From NCBI GenBank assembly GCA_033030425.1, contig JAUFSD010000002.1, positions 2,294,001-2,358,000 of the forward strand: a DNA stretch of 64,000 bases. Direction: 5' to 3'. Shown in pieces: positions 1-12,355 of this stretch (within the stretch, counting starts at the first letter, position 1; each line of letters opens with the position of its first letter). The notes under the pieces are model-generated. The model did no database searches and had not been told where the DNA came from. It saw nothing but the letters and a program-made list of their open reading frames with translations. The DNA comes from Verpa conica (taxonomy: Eukaryota; Ascomycota; Pezizomycetes; Pezizales; Morchellaceae). Position numbers and translations under genes: made by a program.

Positions 1-3000
1 GCTGTCGGTGGAAGTGATCTGGGGGATTCCCCAGAGCCCACTTTGAGACTAGGAGGAGGCAAAGAAAGTGTCGTATGTGATGTATCGAGTTTGGGTGGTG
101 ATGACATGGGCACCCCTGCATGTCGTCGTGCAACTGGCAGGAGTGATAGCAGTGGAAAACTGTGGGTACTGGTAGTGTGGGCTCCGGGGATTACAAGCAC
201 AAGGGTCGCTGGGTACTCTTGGGGGAGGGGGAGAGACATGCCTTTTTCTGGTCTGCTAGGAGAGAGGAGCTATTGTCAATGGAGATATCTGCCCACTCTC
301 TACATTTGGCCTATCGTTTGCTTGGGGCAGATGGGCTTTGTTAGCCAGATGCGCGCTCGGTCAGTGTAGCTATTGTGATTCTCATGGAGGTGTAAAAGTA
401 TTCAAGGATTTGGGCGTATGCTGAACAGCGAACACAAAACGTGGCTTAGTGGGAATATATTGCGATTGATGGGTATGGTAGACCTTACACTGTGAACTTG
501 ATCAGGGTTGTACAATTTAAACATGGGTATGCCATTTAGTCTTTGAGCACCAAACGGTTAGATTGGTGGTGTTGGGTCTCCGGACCTTGCTGGTTCTTAT
601 GACAGTCCCTCTAGCATAATCAAGTCGCTGAGGATTTTGGTTCCGATATTTGTATATAGTAAGGGCCTTTGGATAGCTGAATGAGGCATATGCGAGGGAA
701 GGTGATCAGTCAGGCAACAAAGCACCTGTATGCTTAAATTCTACACATACCTTAGCTATGGTAACAATAGCACACGTATGCTGCCGAGATACGGCGGAGA
801 CGAATTTCTGGACTTGCTCCAGGATATTTTTGTTCCCAGATGCATCCATACGCTACCCAGAGGGGGATGTATTAATCCCAAATGGGGAACTTACGGGTAA
901 GAAGGCTGAGTCTCGATCGCGAATCGAGTTACAGGTGTATGCAGTATGAGGTCAATAGAGCAAAAAAAACCCCGAATTTCTCTATCTCGTTTAACTTCGT
1001 TACTTCAGCCGGAATATTCTGCATATTATTGAAGCGCCAGTATTACACAACTTCCTGCAAGGTGCCTTTTTTGTGACGGTGTCTTCTTTGTCTGGTCCTA
1101 CATTCTTACGGTACCATCAGCTCATTTGTTTCTCGGTGACCGTTCGCCGTCCACCGGGTCAGGCATAATCTTCTGAAGAAATAAACATCTGGGGCTTTCT
1201 TCATATTGGTAACATTGTTGGTAGTTATTCTTTATCATGAAGGCACAGAAAATCCCTCACAGCTAGCCTAAATACGAGCCAGTGGTACCCAGAGACTGGG
1301 GAAACGGGTTTGAGGGTACAAGGGAGACAAGATTTTCCCAAGCGCCCCACGTTAAAGTCCGTCACACTGGTTCCTCGAATCGAATATCAAAGGCAGTATA
1401 TAATACTGTAAGGCAGATCGCTTCAATAATTGGTCGAGGAACCGAGCCAAAGAGCTATTCAACTCACCTCAAACAAGCTTTAAACGAGCTGTATGGGCTA
1501 CAAGTAGCTCAAGATTCCAAAGCTTGGCTCTGATTTTCACCTTATCAGGAGTTGATGGGGCCATGGGAATCTGACAGGGTGATAAGTAATGCAAGTTTTA
1601 TAGCCGTAGAACATTTAAGCTCGACCGAGGCTTATGACTGCTGAATTGAAACTTATTGGTTTATCTGATCATGGTTGAGATATACAAGCATTATACCCTG
1701 ATATTTGGGGCCAAGAATATTTCCCTCGATTGTATAGTCAACAAGGCAACCTTAAAGGTTTTAAATCCGACTGTCATCCTCTGTTCCAAGCATTGTGTTT
1801 TAGATGGAAATCTAAATTCTTATGCCATATTATAACGGGTGAACCCGCTCCTGCATCTAATCCTTCGATCTTCTGAATTAAGAGATGGGTGTTGGGACAC
1901 ACTTAGATAAGGTAAAACGTTCTTCCACAGGGGGAATCAACAGTTTACTGGATATCATTAACCTTGTGATGGCTCTTCGGGCGTCGTAATGTTGTTTCTT
2001 TGTCACCATTAAAGGCCTAATGGGGGTAATTTTATGCCTAAACCTGATATATAAAAAGCTCGGGGTGACTATCCTTAAATGGTATGACCTACAATTAACT
2101 TATCTTTCAGGATACAAACGTGCAGCTGAAGGTTTGAAAGGATGTGTGGGGACTTCTTGGTGGGCTTCTCATCTGGGTGTGACTCCCACCAATGAGGTTT
2201 TGTGAAGTAAGTTTTCAACCTGGTTCTAAGTTAGCATGGAAAGTCATGTGAGGCACCCTAATTGTAAATGTGTAATATATTCCTGGACATCAAGTGAAAG
2301 ATGCTGCAAAAGGCACAGGCGAAGTTTATTTTACATAGAAGGGGGGGAGGGGGGCAGGGTTACAATGCTGAAAAAGCAATATATGCGGATAATCTTTTTA
2401 TGTTGAGATGTGTTCCTAGCCTCCACATGATGGAGGAATACATATGTCCCTGTAAAAATATTTATGGAGGTGGAGACGTACTAGCTAATTGTGGGAACCG
2501 TACAATCTGCTATCCACTCCTTATAGCTACATAGCTAGTTGGCCATGAATCCTAAATTATCTTTAACTAGATGTACATATCTCTGTCAAAGATGTTGTAA
2601 CGCAGGACCCAGTCCTTTCTCAAGTTTCCTGGTATGCGATGGCTTGTCGGCAGTGATGCATGAGCCAAGTTCTTGCGGCAGCTGACGAATGGGTTTCGTT
2701 GTAAGAGTCAGATAGCGAGTCTTGGGGGTAGGATAACGAGAATCACTGCTGATCTTGGTTTGCCAAGGATGGTCCTGCAGGAATTCTCATTATACCTTCC
2801 CATGATCGAGGCCTCTCTTTTAGTATCTTTTGTAGGCTAGAAGAAAAAGCACGATAAACATTCCAACATTGGTATTTTTTGCACCGGAGGCGCCGTCCTA
2901 AGTTTCCGGTAGACAATGAAGAAATGGGTAGCCCACCAGACCTTTTGGAGAATTTCGTGACCCAAATATCACTCAGGTCCTCCTCACCTGGGCGGGTGGG

Positions 3001-6000
3001 CCATGTAACCACATCCTATAGCTGTATACATGTATCCTGTAAATTTGGGCCTTATCATCACTTGCCACACATCAAACGTTGAATTCTTGTCTGTCGAATT
3101 CCTAAGCCTGGGACTTAGATGAACCAAGGATTCCCAGCGTCAAGCAAATCTTGTGGTACCTGACTAAAATCTGTTCGACATTACTACTGTTTCATGCTTG
3201 ATCGCCAGCAAAGCCGATTCGGATAGTGGGGCGCCACACGCTCAAGACAGGTGCAACGGCGCCCTACTATGTAAAAAAGAGTGTAACAACGTTCAAGGGG
3301 GAGGTAAGGTTCTTCAAAGGTCTAACGCAGGTTGTAATGGGTTCCGTACTGCACCCCACGATCGATGCGAGTGATTTTCGAACGTCAATATGCATAAAAC
3401 GGTGTCTTTTTAGAAGGCGCACGCAGAAGCAGAACTTTTCACTTGTAGTTCTACACTAGGAATGGACCCTTAATTCGTGATTCATTTATCCGACGCCTAA
3501 TTGATTAATTCTTCAGAGTACGAAGCCCTTTCCTGAAGCATCAGGTATGTTGCTTCTCTGCCCCTTCCCCGCAAGTTCCCCGCAGTGTAGTGTGACCACC
3601 CCACAGTCCCCTTTTGAACTTCAAAAGAAATAAAGAAAGAATTATTACTATCCCACCACATAGTTCGGAGGATTTTCGTAATTGCAGCTCCCGAAAGTAT
3701 CGGAGCTATGCGAATCCCAGTTCTACGTACCTGAGTTTAGGGTTTTGATACCAGACACCAGTCCATGCTCGTGTAAAAAGAGAAAAAGTCATGAATAGCC
3801 GGTACCTACTATCCTAGCTCCTGGCTATGCTAGTTTAAATGATCCGAAGCAGTATCCAGGCCGAAAGCCTACGTGCACTCATAGGAGCGCTAGCGGCGGT
3901 TCCGATGTTCGGATACCTCTCCATATTGGTCTCACGTTTCTATTGGCAAAACCAGGCCGAGGCGTGCGTCTGAAGAGTCTTTGGGATTTCCAAACGGTGC
4001 TTGTGGACACAACATATTTTCTAAAAACAAATTAAAAATCTAGCGTATGCAGAACCAACCACATTTTTTTCCGTTTGGGGAATGGCGGTTAACCGCAGGT
4101 GTTACTCTCTTAAACCCAAGGAAAAACTGAAATTCCGCAGGAGTGGTTTTCATACCCAATATATCCAGAAATTACATGTACATGTATTTCAAGGCTCGTT
4201 TAATTCAAGGACATGCATGGGTGAGGATTAAAAGAGGCGCATTTAGGGTACTTATCTGATATCATTATTTCTCCATTGGGATGTAAGCTCTCCCTATTAT
4301 ATGATTTCATTACTGACCAGTACCGGTCATAAACAGTGTACGACAACAAGGCGGCATTGCGAATAGCGGATCTAAATCCAACGGAAAATGGTGAGACATA
4401 TGTCAAAGTTGTCCCTGATCTGCAACAACCGCTCCCCTGATGATTATGTGGCCCTCGGAAACCGCTCCAATCAAGAAATGCATTACCAGGCTTTCGGCCC
4501 GATCGCCCGCAATTTGGGCAATGCAATACGGCCAAAACCGAAATGAAGGTGTAAACAGGGTATTAAAATAAGTAAAAGAGTATAAAACAAAGGAACGAGA
4601 AAAGCCGGCTGACTCAGTAGCTGTACATTTCCTTTTGTGTAGACAGAATAAAGCGAGAAATACCTACTCCATGCAACTCATCTCATCATGCAAGATGGAT
4701 ACATAGTCTATACGAGAAAGAAGCATATTACCCCTCTCAACTCGATGATCTTCTTAAGATCAATTAGATAAATACTACAGGGGTGGATAAACCTTACTCT
4801 AAAATATCCAAAAAAAGTCACCGGCCAATGATATACTGCCTTTAGTATCCTTTTAGCATTTATAGCCCAGCTTTAACTATTAGAGAGAGGTCCACTCAAA
4901 GCCGGAGTCAGTTCTGAAATTCTAGGCCAAACGCTAGTTTTACTATCTAGTTTACTAATTAAGCAAGTCATGAGATGCTCGATATTGAATACATATGGGA
5001 CTAAATTAGATGAGGTCGCTGTGGAGCATGAAGGATCGAACGATAGAGGAGGAGCCTGGGTCTAACTAGATTGGAATCAAGTAACGTGGCGGCGGCGACG
5101 GCGGAGGGTCCATTGCTAGCTAGAGTAGCCATCTATAACACCCACACGAATTTTAGAGATAGTGAGCGATCGCCAGGGTATTCAGCATTAGTCTGAGCCC
5201 AAGGTATTCGTATCCAGGACGTACATACCGGCATTGTAATGCGGCTGCCCAGATTAGCCCTCTGTACCTTTATTTTTCTTCAGTTTAATGTCAGCCAACC
5301 AATACTGAGAAGACGTTACATCCAATGATCACAGTTCTAGCTCTTCCTCTCTTGTGGACGTTCCCGGTCTTTCAATGTATCATTATTCCCCACCACTTGA
5401 ATTAACCGAAGATATATTGCTTTACACAAGGAATTAGAGATTGTGTCTGGGTGACGGAGTTACGGAAGGTCTGATGACCACTAAAGGGTGGCGATTTTCG
5501 ACTTCCTCAAATCATTATATCGACTTGTCGTAGCATCGAAGAAATAAAGTTCTTGGCTGAAGGGGCGGGTTGGGGGTTTCTAGACGTGGGGTTAAATGCG
5601 GTATTAAAGAAGATTAATTTGTAATTCGGTTGTTCAGTTTCTGTCATGGATCCTATACTTATAGATCAATTTGTTGAAAGAACTTGAATTGTAGCGAACC
5701 TAGGTTAGGTACGTAGCTAGAACGGAATATAGTAAAATTATACTTGATATTTGGGATGGAATTCAAGATCTCTTTCACACCAGGAAACGGTAGAGCATCT
5801 CTCATAACTCTATTTCGCTCATGATTCTATTAGCAAAACACACGTAATATTGTTAGCCTTATCTCCCCCCCCCCATAAAAAAAACTGTCTAGAAAGGGAG
5901 GTACTTAGTGGTGTTAATTAATCCAAAACCAATCAATGTAATTGAGTATGAGGATATCCCATGAACACCTACCCATGGACCAACTTGTCTTGCCATTATT

Positions 6001-8830
6001 GACAGCAACTTGAGTACCTATATCTCGAGCTTGAGTAAACCATCATAATCAAGATCTTCACTTCAAGGATTACCAGAGTTCGTGTGGTGTTACTCGTAAG
6101 TAGCGATACAGCCGAGCTAATCGTTTAGGAAAGGACACTCTAACAAGTTCAAATGAACGCCATTTAGTAATGAGGAAGAACACACTGCCTACCAACAAAC
6201 CTCCTCCCTCGTTTTTAAATAGCATAAAATCTACGTCCCATAACCTAATCGTTCCCCCATAGCACCTGATCTAGCTACAGCGATTACGGAGGTGTTTTTG
6301 CCTTCACCAACTAACCACCTCTCAGGATCGGATTCGTCGACTCTATTCCAAGGCCTGTCTGGGCTGGCCGATATTCTGCTACAAAACGCTCTCACCCCGG
6401 TGCATGCCGTATGCGAAGCTACCAATAGCCGCTCCTGTAGGAGGACGGTACCCTCAAATCTACGATCTGCTATGAGTACGTAGGGCCTGCAAAAACCTAG
6501 GAATTTGATGGAAATTCAAAAAAGCACCCTTCAAAGATGGTACGACATGTGGAAGTGTGATGGGAATTGAAATATAGGCCTGAAGCGTTTTTTCCCACAC
6601 TTACCTCAATTTACGGAATTAAGGGGGTTTAGTCATTGGGAGTGAATTAGCGGAGAGCTGCCTATGGTTTCTTGAAGAGAGGTCTTCTAAGTATCATAAA
6701 GAATGTTGTAGGTGAGAATGATTTGAGGAGTTAGGGCTGTAGGCGTTGTTGGGTTTGTTCTGATATGGATCGAGGGAGAGATGGTATATAGAAATGTCAG
6801 TATATCACCTTTTATTGCCAATATCAGCAATGTTCATATTTTAACATTTCTTCGAGAGCTTTAGTTGGTAGCAAAGTTCAGGAGCCTTAGAATCACTCTA
6901 GGGAATATGGGGTTTCCACCTATAACTTGTCGTGTTCATACTAGCGGCCATGAATCCTATATCATAATGTACCTTTGTCAATTTTTCTCACGATGCAAGA
7001 AAAAAAACTAGATGCTATCAAAGGAGCTCTAGGAGTTAAAAAAGTATGTGTAATTCTATATCCCCCGAGCTGAAATAGGGCTGCTTTAGTGAGTCCTGGA
7101 GAATATCTATATAAGAAACAAAGATAATACACTTACTGATAGCCCAACAGCCTGATTAATAGCCATCTCTTTGTCACCCTAAGTATTTTTCTTGAATTTT
7201 TTGAAGTTCCATTCGCATTTCCTATTGGCCTTTAACTTTGCTAAGCATGCCAGGTATAATCTTCGATACCACTCCACGTTTATTTTTCTGCTCATTCTGG
7301 ATCTCTAAATCGCTGGTTTCTGCGTAGATCATCTTACCATGGGGTAAGTCCCTAGTAGGGTGCCATATATAGGATTTGGGAGTTCAGCGAGTAAATCTGT
7401 TTGCGTTTTCCTCAGGTCTCCGTGGTGATCAATGATATCCTGGAAGATTTTTGGGCGAGGCCGAGGCATCCTAGGGAAATACGGAGGTTGTTTAATTCCA
7501 GGTCTCCTTTCCAAAGATATACAAGATTGTATCTGTCAGAAGTTACCCTTCACCACCATATATCCGTACTCTCCGGCTGCGCGGCCGGATTACAGGGGCA
7601 TGAGTTCTTTCCCCTGAAATTTTTGGAAAGGAAATAGGTGGGAGTGTATGTATATCTTCTTCGCTCCCTGTGGGATATATATGAGTGACGATTTTCTAAG
7701 TGACACGGAAAACCGGTCCATAAAATTTTAGCCACTGGTATAGAGTAAGGATAGTAGTATTGTGTTAGGATAGCTATAAGTGTGCTGTGTTATAAGAGAG
7801 GGGAGAGAAGTATAACCGGTTAACGTAGAAGGCGGTGAGGGTCGCATCGTTAGCTATAGAAGGTAAAGATAAAAAAGATGAAGGCTTGCATTCTAGGTCA
7901 GGTTCTTAAAATTTTCACTAACAGAATAAATAGCTGCAGTATCGTTGTATGGTTCTGTCCAAGCATTACCTGATCAATAGGAAATGGTTGAGCGAGGTTC
8001 ATATAAGCCCTGAATAGTGGATGTCCAAGGCATTCCCCGCTCTCCCAGGATCATTGTGATTTGAGGGAGTTATTTATTTGTCATCTTGACTAGCTCGTGA
8101 GCTCACTGGAAGCGAATTGCTTAGTCTCACTGTTTTGCTTACCTTGCAGGAATAATTTTTTTCCCGATATGTTGATGTGAATAGTCCTAAGTACCGAACC
8201 TAATGGGATTACTGTTGGTAGTCGGTAAGGGACTAGTGTAGGATACCAGTTAGGTATTCTAACTAGAAATAGCTGAGTCTGCAGCCTCCCGCAGCGGCGC
8301 ATTATCGGAACACACACATCCCCGGCAGCCGAGAGAAAGGCCAACCAGCCTTACCCATCATAAGGCTAAGGGTAGGAAGATACAATAGAAAGCTTTATCT
8401 TGGCGTTTAAAGAAATAATGGACCTAGATATTTGGGTAATATACTTCCTTGGCCTTGGACTGAGGGGTTTGACTTTATTTAGTTCTATCTTCGGGTTTTT
8501 ATTAATCGCCCAATAGCTAGGCGGCGCAGTGTGCTAATGCATTGCTCGCCGATAACCGGGAGTGGTTTTACTTGTTTGAGATCATTTGGAGCTTGCTTTC
8601 TGGTCTGCAAGCCTTCCAAGTTTTAGTAATAATCAAAACTAATAGAAGGACAGCTGACATATTGACAAGCACGCTTATTATATGTAGTAATGTTACCTAT
8701 TTCTATATTTCTGTTATGTGCTCTGGGCTATATATATCCACGGATTTTTCGTTCGTACTGATAATCCTAAGTGAGCCCAAAGAGAAGAAAATAGGAGCGA
8801 CTACCTATAGTAGATATATATAGGGAGGTA
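1..8830. other. Gene-poor AT-rich region
   Basis: I find no gene I can support here. Open frames are short, begin without fungal-type start contexts, and show no domain, signal peptide or convincing exon chain. The largest are a 111-codon frame at 4200-4535 (minus) and a 93-codon frame at 8542-8823 (plus). The frame at 1282-1533 and its continuation to about 2200 look faintly protein-like, but are broken by stops and match nothing I recognise. A G-run (2341-2357) and a short C-run near 5866 are the only simple-sequence features. Decayed transposon DNA is the likeliest content; that is inference. Confidence 0.6.
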
Positions 8831-9385
8831 TTGTGGGGGGACAAAAATAACCGTGGATTACATAGTGACAACAACCCACCCCCACCACCAAAATTCAACA
8901 AGCTGATAAGACAAAGATGAGAACTTTATACACATGACTAAATACATCACTGGGAGCCCCTCTATGTCAGGGAGAAAATTTACTGTACTATTTGGGAGTT
9001 TCCATTCACAGGGTGCCTTAGTAGCTAAAAACTACTTTATAATTTTTATTAGGTATTTTTATTAAGTAGAAAGTATCACTATGAGGGTAGATACCACATT
9101 GAATTTTATTTAATATACACCAAATAATAGCCAGAAAGAAGGGATTTTGTTGAAGCAGTGGGTCCTGCTGTATCAAGTCTTTTTTTGTGGCCATAAAGAA
9201 CCCACAATACAGTAAGCCTGGGTAATCAACAAAATATTTTTCCATGACATAAATGTCCACTTAGGACTATTCTTTAGGCCAATAAATTATTAGACTGATA
9301 TATTTACTCTTGTAGTTGTGGTGGTACTTTTAGAATTCTGTGTTTTTTGAGGTGTCGATCCGCGGTTATTTTTGTCCCCCCACAA
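8831..9385. mobile_element. MITE-like element with ~23-bp terminal inverted repeats and TA target duplication
   Basis: A 23-bp sequence starting TTGTGGGGGGACAAAAATAA at 8831-8853 is repeated exactly in inverted orientation at 9363-9385. The match continues inward for a few bases with one mismatch. TA dinucleotides flank both ends (8829-8830 and 9386-9387), as expected of Tc1/mariner-type target-site duplication. The 555-bp interior has only an 80-codon minus-strand frame (9018-9260) with no DDE signature, so the element looks non-autonomous. A shorter relative sits at 17541-17752. Family assignment beyond 'TA-inserting TIR element' is inference. Confidence 0.8.
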
Positions 9386-9517
9386 TATCTAGTCTTTTGT
9401 GTATATTGTGATAGCGTTGGAGAGATATAATACTACGAAGAAAAAACCAGAGAAAATAGCAAGAGCGGTGATAGAGTGAGACAAACGTTCTATTTGAGAG
9501 ACATTACTGATCGGGCG

Positions 9518-9733
9518 TTAATTGATTAATAGTTGAGAATTATCGCAAGCTCGCAACACCAAAAAGATCAAAGATGCAATCAAAGCCAAATAATATTTAT
9601 CTCGGGTATCTGTTGTAATTATATCATATCCTTGTTCCAGTGGCTTTGCTGCCTTCGTTGTTATCACTTTGCTCATTATTTTCGGTGGTTGTGCTCTCGT
9701 TCGATCGATATTATATTGATTCATTCTAAGGCA
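9518..9733 (-). other. In-frame open tail downstream of the Rho-like GTPase, with C-terminal hydrophobic segment
   Basis: After the TGA that ends the GTPase (9736-9734), the same minus-strand frame stays open for 71 sense codons before TAA. The translated tail is polar and basic at first, then has a hydrophobic stretch (ALIASLIFLVL) near its end, which resembles a tail anchor. It could be joined to the GTPase by stop-codon readthrough or by a small in-frame intron removing the TGA. It could also be a relic of an older, longer protein with a new stop, or chance. I see no decisive splice pair. The stop context is TGA-TGC, not the classic TGA-CTA readthrough context. Confidence 0.35.
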
Positions 9734-10312
9734 TCATAATTGCTCAACCATCAGCCTAGCAAGTCGTTTCTCCTCTCTCTTCCTAAGTGCAATATTGATA
9801 ACCATCTCAAAAGTTTCCTCCACCCCATTCTTCGTTAAAGATGAACATTCATGGTACGCAGTCGCTCCAATTCTCTTACTCGCACCGACTCCACCAGAAT
9901 CCCCAAGCCCCTCCATATCTACCCTTAGCCCAATCACCATAATAGGCACACCCTCTCCAACATGTTCAACAATATCCTTCCATCTTGTTTCGATACTGTT
10001 TAGGCTCGCTAAATTTCCGAGTTCGAAACACAGGACAAACACATCTATTATGCCTTGTGTACCTAGGAACAACAAACGTAGGCGGTCATGATTCTTACTA
10101 CCGCCGAGATCGTGGATAACGAGCTTTATGGGTGCACCGTCGGCGAGGGTAACGATTTTAGTGTATGTCTCTTCGACCGTCTCGGTATAGGCAGCTGTGT
10201 AGTAGTTAGAAGTATAGGTGGTTATAAGATTTGATTTGCCGATAGCGGCATCGCCTAGGAAAACAATTTTCAGGGCGTGTGTGGTGAGTGGTGGGGAGAG
10301 AGCTGTAGACAT
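9734..10312 (-). CDS. Atypical Rho-like small GTPase lacking a CaaX box
   Basis: Single-exon frame, 192 residues, the usual Rho/Ras length. The P-loop GDAAIGKS is at residues 20-27, the switch I threonine at 45 (TETVEETY context), and the G3 motif is DLGG at 68-71. The DRLR that follows switch II is Rho-like, and the G5 motif is ECSSL near 155-159. Two signature positions are altered. The catalytic glutamine (Ras Q61) is Ser72, as in Rnd proteins. The N/TKxD guanine-specificity loop reads LRVD (129-132). The protein ends ...ARLMVEQL with no cysteine, so it is not prenylated as annotated. Rho GTPases normally act as membrane-bound switches for actin and polarity. This copy may be GTP-locked or a weak nucleotide binder (inference). 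The start is the ATG directly upstream of the P-loop region. Confidence 0.87.
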   Translation of the reverse strand: MSTALSPPLTTHALKIVFLGDAAIGKSNLITTYTSNYYTAAYTETVEETYTKIVTLADGAPIKLVIHDLGGSKNHDRLRLLFLGTQGIIDVFVLCFELGNLASLNSIETRWKDIVEHVGEGVPIMVIGLRVDMEGLGDSGGVGASKRIGATAYHECSSLTKNGVEETFEMVINIALRKREEKRLARLMVEQL

Positions 10313-11467
10313 CCTGTATAACTAATTAATGGCGATGTGGTACGTACTTCTGCGGAGACAATGGGCCATGATCGTTATATATATCAATAGTTAGATGCTT
10401 ATTCATAAATATAATATTTCCAAGGCCAGGTATACTCTAATTTCAATATTTTATTCTATGGTTTAGTTGAGTTGGCCATGAGTAATCACTCGAGTCAAAT
10501 TACTATCCTTTCTCGTTTCCACCACTTCCTATCCCAAGATATCCTAAGGCATCTCGGCTGTAAGTTACTACAATAACTTATAAAAGAGAATAGTAGGAGA
10601 AAAATTGATGGAGTTGCAGTAGAGAAACTTGACTTGCAGTTGAAAGGATGGGCCCCTTAAGGTTCACTCCTTCACCAAAGACAACTAGGGACAGATATGA
10701 AATATGGGGACAGATATAGTAAAATAAATAAATATCTCCGGGGGACAAAGGGGCAGTATCACATGAAGTACTGTATACATTCTGAATGTTGGAATAGGTA
10801 CGAAGTCAGCCCCCACCCTATTTGCCATCACTCATAACTCGCTAACTCTCAACCAACCATTCACTTCCCGGAGTTGTTTGTGTGTCCTCAGTGGGCGATG
10901 GGTCATGACAACACCTCTTCTCAGCCTCTTTCTATCACCCCATACTCTCTCTCATCTTGTTTCATGCTCCCATTACATGTCATTCTATCTTTACTTCCTA
11001 ATCACTATCCATTATAGGCATCTGATCTCGTGTCCTAAGGGGAATCCCTTGGGATCACTCTCCTCGCGGAGTGGGGGCTAGCGAATGCTGCGTCTTGTAA
11101 GTCAAGAGAAGTCTATTATTTAACTCCCTTAAATAAACAAAATTCTATATCTATTTTCTGATTATTGATCATTCGTTAGGTCCTTGCCAAAGGGTTTTGG
11201 TTTTAAAGGCTATCAGATGAGTCCACTAGTGGATCTCACTGGTACAGCTATTAGGGATATCAACCGATCAGTGTCACAGCAAAGCTGTGCACGGAGGCAG
11301 AGCAGAAGCAATATTTCCGGTATTGAAGGAATTGGAGTGGAGTGGAGTGGAGTGTTACAGATATTGGCTTCTCGCAGTTTTCGATACCAGGTCCAAATAA
11401 TCATATCGTCTCACGCCAAAACATCAAACCCAACCCTATTTTAATCCATCTTAACCCCTTCATGCTG
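10313..11467. other. Intergenic region between the GTPase and zinc-finger genes
   Basis: No supportable gene. Near 10690-10720 the phrase gggacagatat occurs twice, about 20 bases apart. The plus-strand frames at 10878-11081 and 11184-11444 lack start context and domains. A small pentanucleotide repeat lies at its 3' end. Confidence 0.6.
11333..11352. repeat. (TGGAG)4 microsatellite
   Basis: Four perfect copies of TGGAG, about 115 bases beyond the 3' end of the minus-strand zinc-finger gene. Confidence 0.9.
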
Positions 11468-12355
11468 TTATCGGGTTCCGCTATCTCCTACAATTCCTTC
11501 AGGCTCACCTTCGCCACCCCGCTCGCCCATCTTGTCATGATTCCCGTTATCGGAGCCGGTGCTTTCGCCCCCAGTCTTTGAGCGTTGGTTATATTTCTCT
11601 AGAAGCTCCTCGACTCGCCTTTGAACTGCTTGTTCATCGAGGAATCCTTCTGGTGCTACCCGTCGCTCCCTTATACGCGATAACTCTGCACAATACGATG
11701 TTTGGCGTTCAGAAAATGTTTCTACATCCTGTAGAGCACGTCGGTAACGGTAGTAATTAGCGGTTAGAGCTTCCTTCTCTTGCGACCGCGCAACGGCAAG
11801 GGCATTCCGGATCTTCGCTGCAGCAGAAATATTGTGAGACGCAAGGCCCTCTAGCATCTATTTAGAAGTTTTTAGCAAGCTTCAAAACCTCAAGAAAATT
11901 AATGAATCCCGCACTTTAATCAAATCACATCTCATCAGGTCCCCCTTCGTATGTCCCACAAAAACCCCACACTCTGACTCCAACACAAAATAGGGATTCC
12001 CCGCATCGATAGTAAGAAGCCCTTGGTCTGGTGCTCGTGGGGGACTTGGGCTACGCTGCCGCTTCATAAATTCTACCTGTTCTTTGCGTGCCTGCTTCCG
12101 TAGTCTTGCGAGAAGTCGGTGCCGTTTGACCTTTTCAGGGTCTTTCTGTTTCTGCCGGATATATGCATCATGGTTGATCCTCTTAGGACCTTTTATAGGG
12201 CGTACGTATGTGCGGTAGTAGTCTGTGTGTACGTTCTTAAGATGTGAGTTGAGGTTTTTCTGAGCGGTAGTGCCACCAAAGGAGCGGCGGCAGGCGGGGT
12301 CAGCGGGACAGCGGGTTGGTGGGGAAGCAGCGGTGACGCCGGTCTCGCCGTTCAT
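11468..12355 (-). CDS. C2H2 zinc-finger-type protein, two exons
   Basis: Model: exon 1 12355-11915, exon 2 11857-11468, 276 residues. The 57-nt intron starts GTGCGG, ends TCTAAATAG, and keeps frame (phase 0), joining ...CDLIK to MLEGLASHN. Residues about 11-45 form one finger-like unit: CPADPAC, then KNLNSHLKNVH, a layout common in fungal nuclear proteins. A basic, helix-forming region follows (KRHRLLARLRKQARK). Exon 2 is a charged coiled-coil-like stretch with a polar, glycine-rich tail. The ATG at 12355 begins MNGETG; the frame stays open upstream to 12520 but without an ATG that suits. The C-to-C spacing (five residues) is wider than classical, so DNA binding is inferred. No partner or target is evident. 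Confidence 0.75.

Noticed and set aside
1282..2205. Possible decayed gene or retroelement
   Set aside because: Short protein-like patches only; no RT, integrase or LTR signature and no splice chain.
9018..9260. 80-codon frame inside the TIR element as a transposase
   Set aside because: No DDE/DDD residues, helix-turn-helix or adequate length; it looks like chance in AT-rich DNA.
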